DNA of 64,000 nucleotides from positions 3,472,001 through 3,536,000 of the forward strand of contig NZ_CP108080.1 of assembly GCF_036181745.1 (NCBI RefSeq), given 5' to 3'. Below are positions 10,908-18,039 of the stretch, one piece after another. Under the pieces are notes generated by a model that saw only the letters and a list, made by a program, of their open reading frames with translations, searched no databases and had not been told where the DNA came from. Source of the stretch: Streptomyces sp. NBC_00259 (GTDB lineage: Bacteria > Actinomycetota > Actinomycetes > Streptomycetales > Streptomycetaceae). Every line of letters starts with the position of its first letter. The first letter of the stretch is position 1. The position numbers and the translations under genes were made by a program.

Positions 10908-11933
10908 GGACCGGCGTCGGCGGGAGCGGAGCACGAGGGCCGCGACCACCACGGCGACGAGCGCTCCCGTCGGCACGGCGAACCCCTTGCCGCCGTCGTC
11001 GCCGTCCGGCGCGGCGGAACCCGCCTCCCCGGAACCGGACGGCGACTTCTCGTCCGGCCCCTTCGCGTCGTCCTCGCCGACGCCCCGGCGTACGACCTCG
11101 CTCCGGTCACCCTCCGTCCCGAACATCAGCGCCTTGCCGTCCGTCGTGTACGTCACCGACTCGGACTGCCCCTGCAGGGGCGCGCTGACATGGCGGTCGG
11201 CGCCGAGCCGTCCGTCGCGCCACACATAGCCGCGCGCGCTGAAGTACGAGCGGAGCACCAGCTCCTTGCCGTCGGGCGAGAACGCGCCGTCCGTCACCCA
11301 CGGCACCTCCCCGATCCGGCGGAAGACGTTCGTCCCGCCCGTCACCAGCCGCGCCGGGCCCTCGTAGAGCCCGCCGCCGTCCTCGTTCTTGCTGGCGATG
11401 TAGACCCGGCCGGTCTTCGGATGGACCATCATCGCCTCGGCGTTCCGCGCTCCGTCCGCGTACCGCACCGTGTACTGGGTGGCGTGGACGGTGACGTCCC
11501 GCAGCTTGCGCGGCTCGGGGAAGCGGTAGATCCAGACGTGGTCCCAGCTGCCGTTCGCGTTGTCGCCGATGTCGCCCACGTAGACGTCGCCGTCGGGCCC
11601 GACCGAGATGGCCTCCATGTCGCGGGGCCTGCCGACGCCCTGGAGCGTGACCGTCGCGACGGTCTCGCCGGTCCTGGAGTCGATCGCGAAGACGCATGGT
11701 GAGTCCTGGTCGTTGTGCGTCCAGTACACGCCCGGGTGGGCACGGCTCGCCGCGAGACCACTGGACTCCGTGATCCGCGGATCCTTGATCGTGAAACCGC
11801 CGCCGGCGTCGTCGGCGGCGGACGCGGACGCGGCGGGCGCAGCGGACGCGGTGGATGCGGTGGGTGCGGCGGCCGCCAGGACCACCAGGGAGGCGGCGAC
11901 GACGGCCGCCCGAGTCGTACGCAACGAACGCAT
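10905..11933 (-). CDS. Secreted/anchored beta-propeller-like protein
   Basis: The 342-residue product has a signal peptide (RAAVVAASLVVLAAAAPTASTASA) and an outside domain with propeller-like repeats (FAIDSRTGETVATVTLQGV, DVYVGDIGDNANGSWDHVWIYRF, MMVHPKTGRVYIASKNEDGG, WVTDGAFSPDGKELVLRSY). A Gly/Ser/Asp linker and a C-terminal helix (VPTGALVAVVVAALVL) with RSRRRRS follow, so it is probably held in the membrane by its C-terminus. Function is unknown. The stop TAG (10905-10907) lies in the CTAG used by both mobile elements: the IS630 ends exactly here, so the gene survives intact but its downstream sequence was replaced. It is divergent from the GDSL gene. Confidence 0.85.
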   Translation of the reverse strand: MRSLRTTRAAVVAASLVVLAAAAPTASTASAAPAASASAADDAGGGFTIKDPRITESSGLAASRAHPGVYWTHNDQDSPCVFAIDSRTGETVATVTLQGVGRPRDMEAISVGPDGDVYVGDIGDNANGSWDHVWIYRFPEPRKLRDVTVHATQYTVRYADGARNAEAMMVHPKTGRVYIASKNEDGGGLYEGPARLVTGGTNVFRRIGEVPWVTDGAFSPDGKELVLRSYFSARGYVWRDGRLGADRHVSAPLQGQSESVTYTTDGKALMFGTEGDRSEVVRRGVGEDDAKGPDEKSPSGSGEAGSAAPDGDDGGKGFAVPTGALVAVVVAALVLRSRRRRS

Positions 11934-12003
11934 GCCCCCAAGTGTCCATCGTCACGTCACGGGCCGGGGCCCCGCCCGGCGGGGGTCGGCCATCATTACC
12001 CCC

Positions 12004-12690
12004 ATGCGTTTCATGTTCGTCGGTGACTCCATGACCATCGGACGCGCCGGCGACTTCACCTGGCGCTACCGGATGTGGCAGCACCTCAACCGCTCCTTCG
12101 GCGGCCCGTACCGGATCGTCGGCCCTCGTACCGAGCTGTACGACACCGCCGCCGACGCCCCCGTCTCGACCGTCTACGCCGACCCGGCCTTCCCGGACCG
12201 CGCCCGCAAGCACCTGGCGGGCTGGGGCGAGGGCTGGCTGCACATGGCGCCGCTGATCCGGGAGACGGTGACCACGACGAAGGCGGACGTACTGCTCGTC
12301 TCGCTGGGCCTGATAGACCTCGGCTTCTACACCAACAGCACGCAGACCGCTCTGAACGCCCGCGCGTTCATCGCCGCGGCCCGCGAGGCGAACCCCCGTG
12401 TGCGGGCCGTCCTGATGCCCGTCATCCCCAATGTCCGGGCGCTGTCCGACGCCCCCTTCGCCGCCGAGTGCGACCGCTTCAACGAACTCCTCGCCAAGAC
12501 GGTCGCGGACCTCGACTCGCCCGTCTCGCCGATACTGCTGGCGTCCACGCCCGAGTCGTACGACATCCACTCCGACACCTACGACGGCACCCACCCGGGC
12601 CCCTCCGGGGAACACAAGCTGGCCGCGTCCTTCGCCACCGCGATGCACCAGGCATGGGACCTGGGCGGCCCGTACGAGCCGGCGGCCTAG
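12004..12690 (+). CDS. SGNH/GDSL-type hydrolase
   Basis: The 228-residue protein starts MRFMFVGDSMTIG, where GDSM is block I with the nucleophile serine. LLVSLGLIDLGF is the region of block III, and DGTHPGPSGEHKLAASF holds the catalytic Asp/His of block V. It should hydrolyse an ester (lipid, acetylated sugar or similar). No signal peptide is seen, so it is likely cytoplasmic. ATG 12004 begins directly at the conserved N-terminus. It is divergent from the propeller protein with 70 bases between. The true substrate is not visible. Confidence 0.88.
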   Translation: MRFMFVGDSMTIGRAGDFTWRYRMWQHLNRSFGGPYRIVGPRTELYDTAADAPVSTVYADPAFPDRARKHLAGWGEGWLHMAPLIRETVTTTKADVLLVSLGLIDLGFYTNSTQTALNARAFIAAAREANPRVRAVLMPVIPNVRALSDAPFAAECDRFNELLAKTVADLDSPVSPILLASTPESYDIHSDTYDGTHPGPSGEHKLAASFATAMHQAWDLGGPYEPAA

Positions 12691-12897
12691 ACACGGCACC
12701 CGGCACCGGACCGGGTTCCGCCGCCGCTCCACCTGCCGGTCACGGATCCGTCGATCACCGATCCGCCGGTCACCGATGACCCCGGCGACTCCGTCGCCCG
12801 CCGCTCCGCCGTACGGGTGACCACCCGCGCGGATGCGAACCGCGCGAGGTGAGGTGACCCTGGAGGGAGCGGGGGTACACGGCAAGGAGGACTGCCC
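12691..12897. other. Intergenic region with short GATC-containing repeats
   Basis: No gene is seen. From about 12731 to 12780 the stretch holds degenerate copies of a CCGGTCACCGATCC-like unit. GGAGG (12886-12890) is the ribosome site of the next gene. The promoter of the 12898 gene probably lies near 12840-12880 but was not resolved. Confidence 0.4.
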
Positions 12898-13101
12898 ATG
12901 TCCGTGATGGACAAGCTCAAGCAGATGCTGAAGGGCCACGAGGACCAGGCCTCGAAGGGCGTCGACAAGAGCGGAGACATGATCGACGACAGGACCCAGG
13001 GCAAGTACAAGGGCCACGTCGACACCGCCCAGGACAAGCTGAAGGACCAGTTCGGCGGAGACCAGCCCGGTCCGGGCCAGAACCCGCCGCCGGCGTCCTG
13101 A
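12898..13101 (+). CDS. MT0933/Rv0909-like small 'antitoxin' family protein
   Basis: The 67-residue, highly charged, helix-rich protein begins MSVMDKLKQMLKGHED and continues with VDKSGDMIDDRTQGKYKGHVDTAQDKLKDQFGG. This matches the MT0933-like (Rv0909) family, annotated as putative antitoxins, and also resembles CsbD-type stress proteins. No toxin gene is adjacent, since the next gene encodes a CBS protein, so a toxin-antitoxin role is doubtful here. GGAGG sits 7 bases before the ATG. It is likely a stress-related protein co-transcribed with the CBS gene 53 bases downstream. Confidence 0.8.
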   Translation: MSVMDKLKQMLKGHEDQASKGVDKSGDMIDDRTQGKYKGHVDTAQDKLKDQFGGDQPGPGQNPPPAS

Positions 13102-13154
13102 CGCAGGTCCTGTCGGAGCTCCCGACGGAAGTCCTGACGTAACGGAAGGCAACC

Positions 13155-13595
13155 ATGACCGGGAACACCCAGCTCACCGCTCGCGACATCATGACCAGCG
13201 GAGTCCAGTGCGTCGGCGCGCACCAGTCGCTGCAGGACGCCGCGAAGATGATGCGCGATCTCAACGTCGGCGCTCTGCCGATCTGCGGCGACAACAACAG
13301 GCTCACGGGCCTGATCACCGACCGCGACATCGTCGTCCAGTGCTGCGCCGAAGGCGTCGACCCCGCGACGGTCCAGGCCGGCTCCCTCGCCGGAGAACTG
13401 CACTGGATCGACGCGAGCGCGGGCGCCGACCTCGCTCTGTCGACGATGGAGCAGCACCAGGTCAAGCGCCTGCCGGTGATCGACGTACAGCAGGGGCACC
13501 AGCTGGTCGGCATGATCACGGAGGCCAATCTCGCCAAGAACCTCACGGACGCACAGATCGCCGAGTTCGCGACCCGGGTGTACGCGAACGCCTAG
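13155..13595 (+). CDS. Tandem CBS-domain protein
   Basis: The 146 residues form one Bateman module. The first CBS domain is about residues 8-65 (TARDIMTSGVQCVGAHQSLQDAAKMMRD...GLITDRDI) and the second about 75-135 (ALSTMEQHQVKRLPVIDVQ...GMITEANLAKNL). These modules bind adenosyl compounds and sense energy state. A stand-alone form is common in actinobacteria, often in stress or dormancy regulons. GGAAGG lies 6-7 bases before the ATG. A hairpin follows. The location between the MT0933-like gene and DUF1254 suggests a general stress cluster, which is inference. Confidence 0.9.
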   Translation: MTGNTQLTARDIMTSGVQCVGAHQSLQDAAKMMRDLNVGALPICGDNNRLTGLITDRDIVVQCCAEGVDPATVQAGSLAGELHWIDASAGADLALSTMEQHQVKRLPVIDVQQGHQLVGMITEANLAKNLTDAQIAEFATRVYANA

Positions 13596-13614
13596 TCGGC
13601 CGTCCGCAATGCCT

Positions 13615-13659
13615 CGATGCCGTGGGGGTCCCCTGAGGGATCGAAGCACCACGGCATCG
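13615..13659. terminator. Branched hairpin after the CBS gene
   Basis: CGATGCCGTGG (13615-13625) pairs perfectly with CCACGGCATCG (13649-13659). Inside is a smaller TCCC-ctga-GGGA hairpin. It lies 20 bases after the CBS stop and before the DUF1254 gene, so it is probably a terminator or attenuator. Confidence 0.65.
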
Positions 13660-13725
13660 TGGTGACGGGCGGGGCGCGCGGCCGCACGGATCCAGGACAG
13701 TTCCGAGCAGGAGGGACATGCTGTC

Positions 13726-15327
13726 ATGTCCGAAACTGCGCATGACCGTCCGCTGCGGCGGATGCAGGGCGAAGTCGCCGGGGCCGCGGCCTCGATCGGC
13801 CGGGCCGCGACGGCGACGGGACGGGCCGCGGCGCATGCCGTACGCCATCCACAGGCGGTGATGGACCGGGTCCGGCATCTTCCGCAGACGCTGCCCCTGG
13901 TCCGGCAGGCCGTGACGCCGATCCTGACCGGGCGGGTCGGGGACTGGCGCGGGGAGTACGCGTACACCCTGGGCGAGCAGGCGTTCGTGTACGGCTTCCC
14001 GTACATCTACAACGCCCGGCTGCGCCACCAGTGGGTGACCCGGCCGCGTGACCCGGCGACGGTGCCGTACGCCGCGGTCAACCACTTCTGGCACGCGCAG
14101 CGCCTGCTGGACGCCTCGTACCGGGACGGTGGTTGCCCGAACAACGACACCCTGTACTCGACCGCGTGGGTGGACCTCACCGACGAGCCGGTCATCCTCT
14201 CGCACCCGGACATGGGTGATCGCTACTTCGCCTTCGAGCTGATGGGCATCACCTCCGACAACTTCGACTACATCGGTCAGCGCACCACGGGATCCGGCGC
14301 GGGCCATTTCGCGATCGTCGGCCCGGAGTGGGGCGGAAAGCTCCCGGACGGTGTGCGGCGGGTGGCGACCGCGCCGAGTCCGTGGATCCTGATCCTCGGC
14401 AGGACACTCGTCGACGGTGTGGGCGACGTGCCCGCCGTGCAGGCGCTCCAGGCCCGTTACCGGCTCACTCCGCTCAGCTCCTTCGAGAGGGCGGGCAGGG
14501 CCGGCAGGCGCGGCAAGGGCGGTGAGGGGGCGGACCTGGCGACCCTCCCGGCGCGCCGTGACGTGCTGGAGCCGGTCGACGTCGAGCAGGACCCGCTCGG
14601 GCCGTGGAAGACGCTCAACGCCATGCTGGCCGAGAACCCGCCGCCCGCCCACCACAGGATCCTGCTCCGGCAGTTCGCCGAGGTCGGCATCGGTCCCGGT
14701 CTCGATGTCGAGGCCCAGCCGCCGGTGGTCAAGCGGAGCCTGATCCGGGCCGCGGCCGTCGGCGTCTCGATGCTCAAGCAGCAGATGCTCGGCGGCGAGT
14801 GGGCACAGGTGGTGAACGGCTGGCGCTATCCACCGCCCGAGATGGGCCGCTTCGGTGACGACTTCCTCAAGCGCGCCGCCGACCAGTCGCTGGCGGGTAT
14901 CACCGCCAACGACCCCGACGAGGCGGTCTATCTGCTCAACTACGACGACGCGGAAGGGAACAAGCTGTCGGACGGCCACTACGAGCTGCGCTTCGCCCCC
15001 GGCGCCCTGCCGCCCGTCGACGCCTTCTGGTCGCTGTCGGCCTACGACGAGGACATGAACCTGATCCCGAACCCGGCCGACCGCTACTCGGTCGGGGACC
15101 GTACTCCCGGGCTCACCATGGACCCCGACGGCGGTCTCACCCTCCATCTGCAGCCCACCTCACCGGACGTGGGCCGCGAAGCGAACTGGCTGCCCACGCC
15201 GGACAGCGGCACCTGGTTCGTCATCCTGCGCATGTACCGCCCGCACCGCGAGGTGGTGGACGCGACCTGGGAGTGCCCGCCGCTCAACCGCGTGGGCGGA
15301 AGAGGCGAGTGGACCGAGGTGGAATGA
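13726..15327 (+). CDS. DUF1254/DUF1214 domain protein
   Basis: The 533-residue protein has an Ala/Arg-rich N-terminal helix (about 1-65) without a clear signal peptide. A DUF1254 domain follows (about 80-230: AFVYGFPYIYNARLRHQW, NHFWHAQRLLDASYRDGGCPNNDTLYS, WVDLTDEPVILSHPDMGDRYFAFELM), then a C-terminal DUF1214 domain (about 400-525: GHYELRFAPGALPPVDAFWSLSAYDEDMNLIPN, NWLPTPDSGTWFVILRMYRP). The family is widespread and its reaction unknown. A lysine/glycine-rich insert (AGRAGRRGKGGEGAD) sits between the domains. The last codons form the first unit of a 23-bp x5 tandem array that leads into the Nudix gene. Confidence 0.88.
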   Translation: MSETAHDRPLRRMQGEVAGAAASIGRAATATGRAAAHAVRHPQAVMDRVRHLPQTLPLVRQAVTPILTGRVGDWRGEYAYTLGEQAFVYGFPYIYNARLRHQWVTRPRDPATVPYAAVNHFWHAQRLLDASYRDGGCPNNDTLYSTAWVDLTDEPVILSHPDMGDRYFAFELMGITSDNFDYIGQRTTGSGAGHFAIVGPEWGGKLPDGVRRVATAPSPWILILGRTLVDGVGDVPAVQALQARYRLTPLSSFERAGRAGRRGKGGEGADLATLPARRDVLEPVDVEQDPLGPWKTLNAMLAENPPPAHHRILLRQFAEVGIGPGLDVEAQPPVVKRSLIRAAAVGVSMLKQQMLGGEWAQVVNGWRYPPPEMGRFGDDFLKRAADQSLAGITANDPDEAVYLLNYDDAEGNKLSDGHYELRFAPGALPPVDAFWSLSAYDEDMNLIPNPADRYSVGDRTPGLTMDPDGGLTLHLQPTSPDVGREANWLPTPDSGTWFVILRMYRPHREVVDATWECPPLNRVGGRGEWTEVE

Positions 15328-15422
15328 CGGAGTGGCGCGAGGCGGAATGACGCAGTGGCGCGAGGTGAGATGAACGACTGGCCCGAGGTGGAATGAACGA
15401 GTGGACCGAGGTCGAATGAATG
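15308..15422 (+). repeat. Five tandem 23-bp units across a stop/start junction
   Basis: Units start at 15308, 15331, 15354, 15377 and 15400. All have the pattern AGTGGNNCGAGGTGGAATGA plus three bases, with 1-4 differences. The first encodes the C-terminus and stop of the DUF1254 gene. The fifth contains the ribosome site (GAGG) and ATG of the Nudix gene. Every unit therefore carries a GAGGNNGNATGA-type ribosome site plus ATG/TGA. Confidence 0.9.
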
Positions 15423-15874
15423 AGCCTGCCGGGATGCGTACTTCCCGGCGGGCAGCCCGAGTTGCCGTGATCGATCCCGAAGGCGCCGTCTTCCTCTTCC
15501 GTTACGACAACCCGGGGGCGGGCGTCCACTGGGCCATGCCCGGCGGCGGGCTGGACGCCGGGGAGACTCCCCGCGAGGGCGCCCTGCGCGAGCTGCGCGA
15601 GGAGACCGGCTGGACGGACCTGGAGCCCGGGGAGCTGCTGTGCACCTGGGAGCACGACTTCACCCGCGCCGGCATCCAGGTGCACCAGCACGAGCACATC
15701 TACCTGTCCTCCGGTCCCCGCCGCGAACCCCTGGACGGACTCGCCGCCGCACACGCCGACGACGGGATCCTGGGCTGGCGCTGGTGGACGCCGGAGGAAC
15801 TCGCCGCGTCACCGGACGCGTTGTGGCCGCCCGACCTCGCGGAACTGCTGGCCGGAGTACACACGGACCACTGA
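15416..15874 (+). CDS. Nudix hydrolase
   Basis: The 152-residue protein has a complete Nudix box (GGGLDAGETPREGALRELREETG, printed here as GGGLDAGETPREG + ALRELREETG, about residues 43-65). The REXXEE-type REEETG helix residues that bind metal are present (RELREETGW). An N-terminal strand (ARVAVIDPEGAVFLFRYD) and a C-terminal WWTPEEL typical of MutT-like enzymes are also visible. It should cleave a nucleoside diphosphate-linked substrate, which is not identified. The chosen ATG (15416) lies in the fifth copy of a 23-bp repeat, with GAGG 4 bases upstream. An in-frame GTG at 15401 is an alternative. Confidence 0.9.
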   Translation: MNEPAGMRTSRRAARVAVIDPEGAVFLFRYDNPGAGVHWAMPGGGLDAGETPREGALRELREETGWTDLEPGELLCTWEHDFTRAGIQVHQHEHIYLSSGPRREPLDGLAAAHADDGILGWRWWTPEELAASPDALWPPDLAELLAGVHTDH

Positions 15875-15929
15875 AGCCGGCCGAGCCGCTCTTGCCTGGA
15901 GTGGACTCGAAGCAGTTGGCTTGGGACAC

Positions 15930-16919
15930 ATGAAGTACACGCAGCTCGGACGCACGGGCCTCAAGGTCAGCCGACTCGTCCTCGGCACGATGAACTTCGG
16001 TCCGCAGACTGACGAACCCACAAGCCACGCGATCATGGACGCCGCCCTCGACGCGGGTCTGAACTTCGTGGACACGGCCAATGTCTACGGGTGGGGTGAG
16101 AACAAGGGCCGCACCGAGGAGATCATCGGCACCTGGTTCGCCCAGGGCGGCGGCCGCCGGGACAAGACCGTCCTGGCCACGAAGGTGTACGCGAACATGG
16201 CCGGCGACGGCGACCCGTGGCCCAACCACGACAAGCTCTCGGCGCTGAACATCCGGCGGGCCGTGGAGGCCAGCCTCAAGCGGCTGCAGACGGACCACAT
16301 CGACGTCTACCAGTTCCACCACATCGACCGCAGCACCACCTTCGAGGAGATCTGGCAGGCGGTCGACGTGCTGATCCAGCAGGGGAAGGTGCTGTACGCG
16401 GGCTCCTCGAACTTCCCCGGCTACAAGATCGCCCAGGCCAACGAGACGGCGGCCCGGCGCGGGTCCGTCGGCCTGGTCAGCGAGCAGTGCCTGTACAACC
16501 TCGCCGAGCGGCGCGCCGAGATGGAGGTCATCCCGGCCGCCCAGGAGTACGGCCTCGGGGTGATCCCCTGGTCCCCGCTGCACGGCGGGCTCCTCGGCGG
16601 AGTGATCAAGAAGGAGGTCGAGGGCGGGCGCCGGGCCTCCGGGCGGTCGGCGGACGCGCTGGCCAACAGCTCGGTGCGCGCGCAGGTGCAGGCGTACGAG
16701 GACCTCCTCGACAAGCACGGGCTGGAGCCGGGCGAGACGGCGCTCGCGTGGCTGCTGACCCGGCCCGGGGTCACCGGCCCGATCGTCGGACCGCGCACCA
16801 CCGAGCAGCTGGAGAGCGCGCTGCGCGCCCTGGAGCTGGAGCTGAGCGAGGACGTGCTGACCGGCCTGGACGAGATCTTCCCCGGTCCCGGGCCGTCGCC
16901 TGAGGCCTTCGCCTGGTGA
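15930..16919 (+). CDS. Aldo/keto reductase
   Basis: The 329-residue protein is an AKR of the Kvbeta/YghZ-like or Tas group. Features are MKYTQLGRTGLKVSRLVLGT at the N-terminus, catalytic D/Y (NFVDTANVYGWGENKGRTEEIIG), K (VLATKVYANM) and H (YQFHHIDRSTTFEEIW), then the NADPH site near VTGPIVGPRTTEQLESAL. The catalytic tetrad is complete. It reduces carbonyl compounds with NADPH, but the substrate is unknown. ATG 15930 fits the conserved start. It lies 55 bases after the Nudix gene and is followed by a strong hairpin. Confidence 0.92.
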   Translation: MKYTQLGRTGLKVSRLVLGTMNFGPQTDEPTSHAIMDAALDAGLNFVDTANVYGWGENKGRTEEIIGTWFAQGGGRRDKTVLATKVYANMAGDGDPWPNHDKLSALNIRRAVEASLKRLQTDHIDVYQFHHIDRSTTFEEIWQAVDVLIQQGKVLYAGSSNFPGYKIAQANETAARRGSVGLVSEQCLYNLAERRAEMEVIPAAQEYGLGVIPWSPLHGGLLGGVIKKEVEGGRRASGRSADALANSSVRAQVQAYEDLLDKHGLEPGETALAWLLTRPGVTGPIVGPRTTEQLESALRALELELSEDVLTGLDEIFPGPGPSPEAFAW

Positions 16920-16970
16920 TCGAGGAGGCCTGATCGGGTAGGCGTGGTCGGGTAGGGGCGTACGACGTAC

Positions 16971-17007
16971 GGTGGCCGTCGCCCCTTCGGCAGGGGCGGC
17001 GGCCACC
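16971..17007. terminator. Terminator after the aldo/keto reductase
   Basis: GGTGGCCGTCGCCCC (16971-16985) and GGGGCGGCGGCCACC (16993-17007) pair at 14 of 15 positions around a 7-base loop. It also faces the small minus-strand gene at 17041. Confidence 0.8.
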
Positions 17008-17040
17008 GGCCGGCGCCCTGGGCACGGCCGCCCGGGGCGC

Positions 17041-17130
17041 TCAGCCTCCGAGCGCCGAGGCCACCGCGACGATGGCGAACATCAGCACGAGCACACCGGC
17101 CATGATCCGGTTTCGGGTCTTCGGGTCCAC
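17041..17130 (-). CDS. 29-residue single-TM peptide
   Basis: GTG at 17128-17130 opens a short frame reading MDPKTRNRIMAGVLVLMF then AIVAVASALGG and stops at TGA (17041-17043). The charged start (DPKTRNR) and a 20-residue hydrophobic helix describe a tiny membrane protein with a cytoplasmic positive tail. I recall similar 29-30-residue MDPKTRNRIMAG-type peptides as conserved in Streptomyces. Upstream GACGG is a weak ribosome site. It sits alone between the reductase terminator and the RNA ligase-like gene. Function is unknown. Confidence 0.6.
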   Translation of the reverse strand: MDPKTRNRIMAGVLVLMFAIVAVASALGG

Positions 17131-17202
17131 CCGTCGAGCGTAACCGCCCGCTCCGGCTCTCCCGCCCGCGGGTCGCCCCATCCCTCGGCCCCTGTCCCTC
17201 GC

Positions 17203-17778
17203 TCAGTCCGTCGCCGCCCGCCCGAGCGGCCAGCTCCCGACCTCCTCGTAGCGCGGCTGCGCACCGGCCGCGCCGCCGCCGGGGAGGTTGCTGCGGACCA
17301 GGAGCAGCCGGGACACGGTCCACGGGGCGCCCTCGAAGGAGTGCAGGGCGTCGGCGTAGGGGCGCAGATCCGTGTCGGTGCGGGTGCGGGCGATGGTCAG
17401 ATGGGCGTGATAGCTGCGGTGCTCGTCCATGGGGACCCCGGCACGCCGGGCCGCCGCCTCCGCCCGCTCGGCCAGCAGGCGCATGGCGTCGAGCCCGCCG
17501 GCGGCGCCCACCCAGAGCGTCCGCCGGCCGAAGTGCCCGCCGCCGTGGAGTCGCAGCGGGAACTCCTCGCTGCGGTGCGCGGCCCGGCCGAGCCGTTCGT
17601 GCAGGTCGGGCAGCAGCTTCTCGTCGACCTCGCCCATGAAGGCGAGGGTGAAGTGCCACCCGGGCCGCCCGGTCCAGCGCAACCCGTCCGCGTCCGGCAT
17701 CCGGTGCACCCGGTCCACGGCATGCCCCAGCTCGCGCAGGGCCTCCTCGGGCGGCATCACGGCGGCGAAGAGTCTCAT
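17203..17778 (-). CDS. thpR: RNA 2',3'-cyclic phosphodiesterase (2'-5' RNA ligase family)
   Basis: The 191-residue protein has the 2H phosphoesterase fold with two HxTx motifs: H42-F-T44-L (GWHFTLAFMGE) and H126-L-T128-I (HAHLTIAR). The start MRLFAAVMPPEE is typical. The enzyme hydrolyses 2',3'-cyclic phosphate ends of RNA and can ligate 2'-5' in vitro. ATG 17778 matches the conserved N-terminus, and longer open frames upstream are not conserved in character. The physiological substrate is unknown. It is a single gene, with 240 bases to the MFS gene upstream. Confidence 0.9.
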   Translation of the reverse strand: MRLFAAVMPPEEALRELGHAVDRVHRMPDADGLRWTGRPGWHFTLAFMGEVDEKLLPDLHERLGRAAHRSEEFPLRLHGGGHFGRRTLWVGAAGGLDAMRLLAERAEAAARRAGVPMDEHRSYHAHLTIARTRTDTDLRPYADALHSFEGAPWTVSRLLLVRSNLPGGGAAGAQPRYEEVGSWPLGRAATD

Positions 17779-18013
17779 GCCCCGAGTCTCGCAGCGTTCC
17801 CCGCCACCGGTCTCCGGCACGGCGAACACCGGGCCGGTCCGGTCGGAACCGGTCCGCGGAGCCCGGAGCGGACACCGGCGGCGCATCGGGCCGGAGCCGG
17901 GCCGGGCAGCCCACGCCGGAGCGGGTATCGGCAGCATCCGGTCGCCGCCCCCGCGGTCCGGTCGCGCCCGGCGGCGGCGGAACCGAGCCGGCGCCGGGCC
18001 GGGTGTCGGGCCT

Positions 18014-18039
18014 CGGCTGTCAGGCCGCGGCTGTCAGGC
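18014..18039. repeat. 14-bp tandem duplication across a stop codon
   Basis: CGGCTGTCAGGC occurs at 18014-18025 and again at 18028-18039 (period 14). The copies straddle the TGA of the MFS gene (18020-18022). Confidence 0.8.

Noticed and set aside
12841..12890. Sigma-B-type promoter (GGGTAC) before the MT0933-like gene
   Set aside because: A GGGTAC-like hexamer is present but no matching -35 at the right distance was found, so it is not listed.
12898..13595. Toxin-antitoxin system formed by the MT0933-like and CBS genes
   Set aside because: The CBS protein is not a toxin and no other small partner gene is present; the 'antitoxin' name is only a family label.
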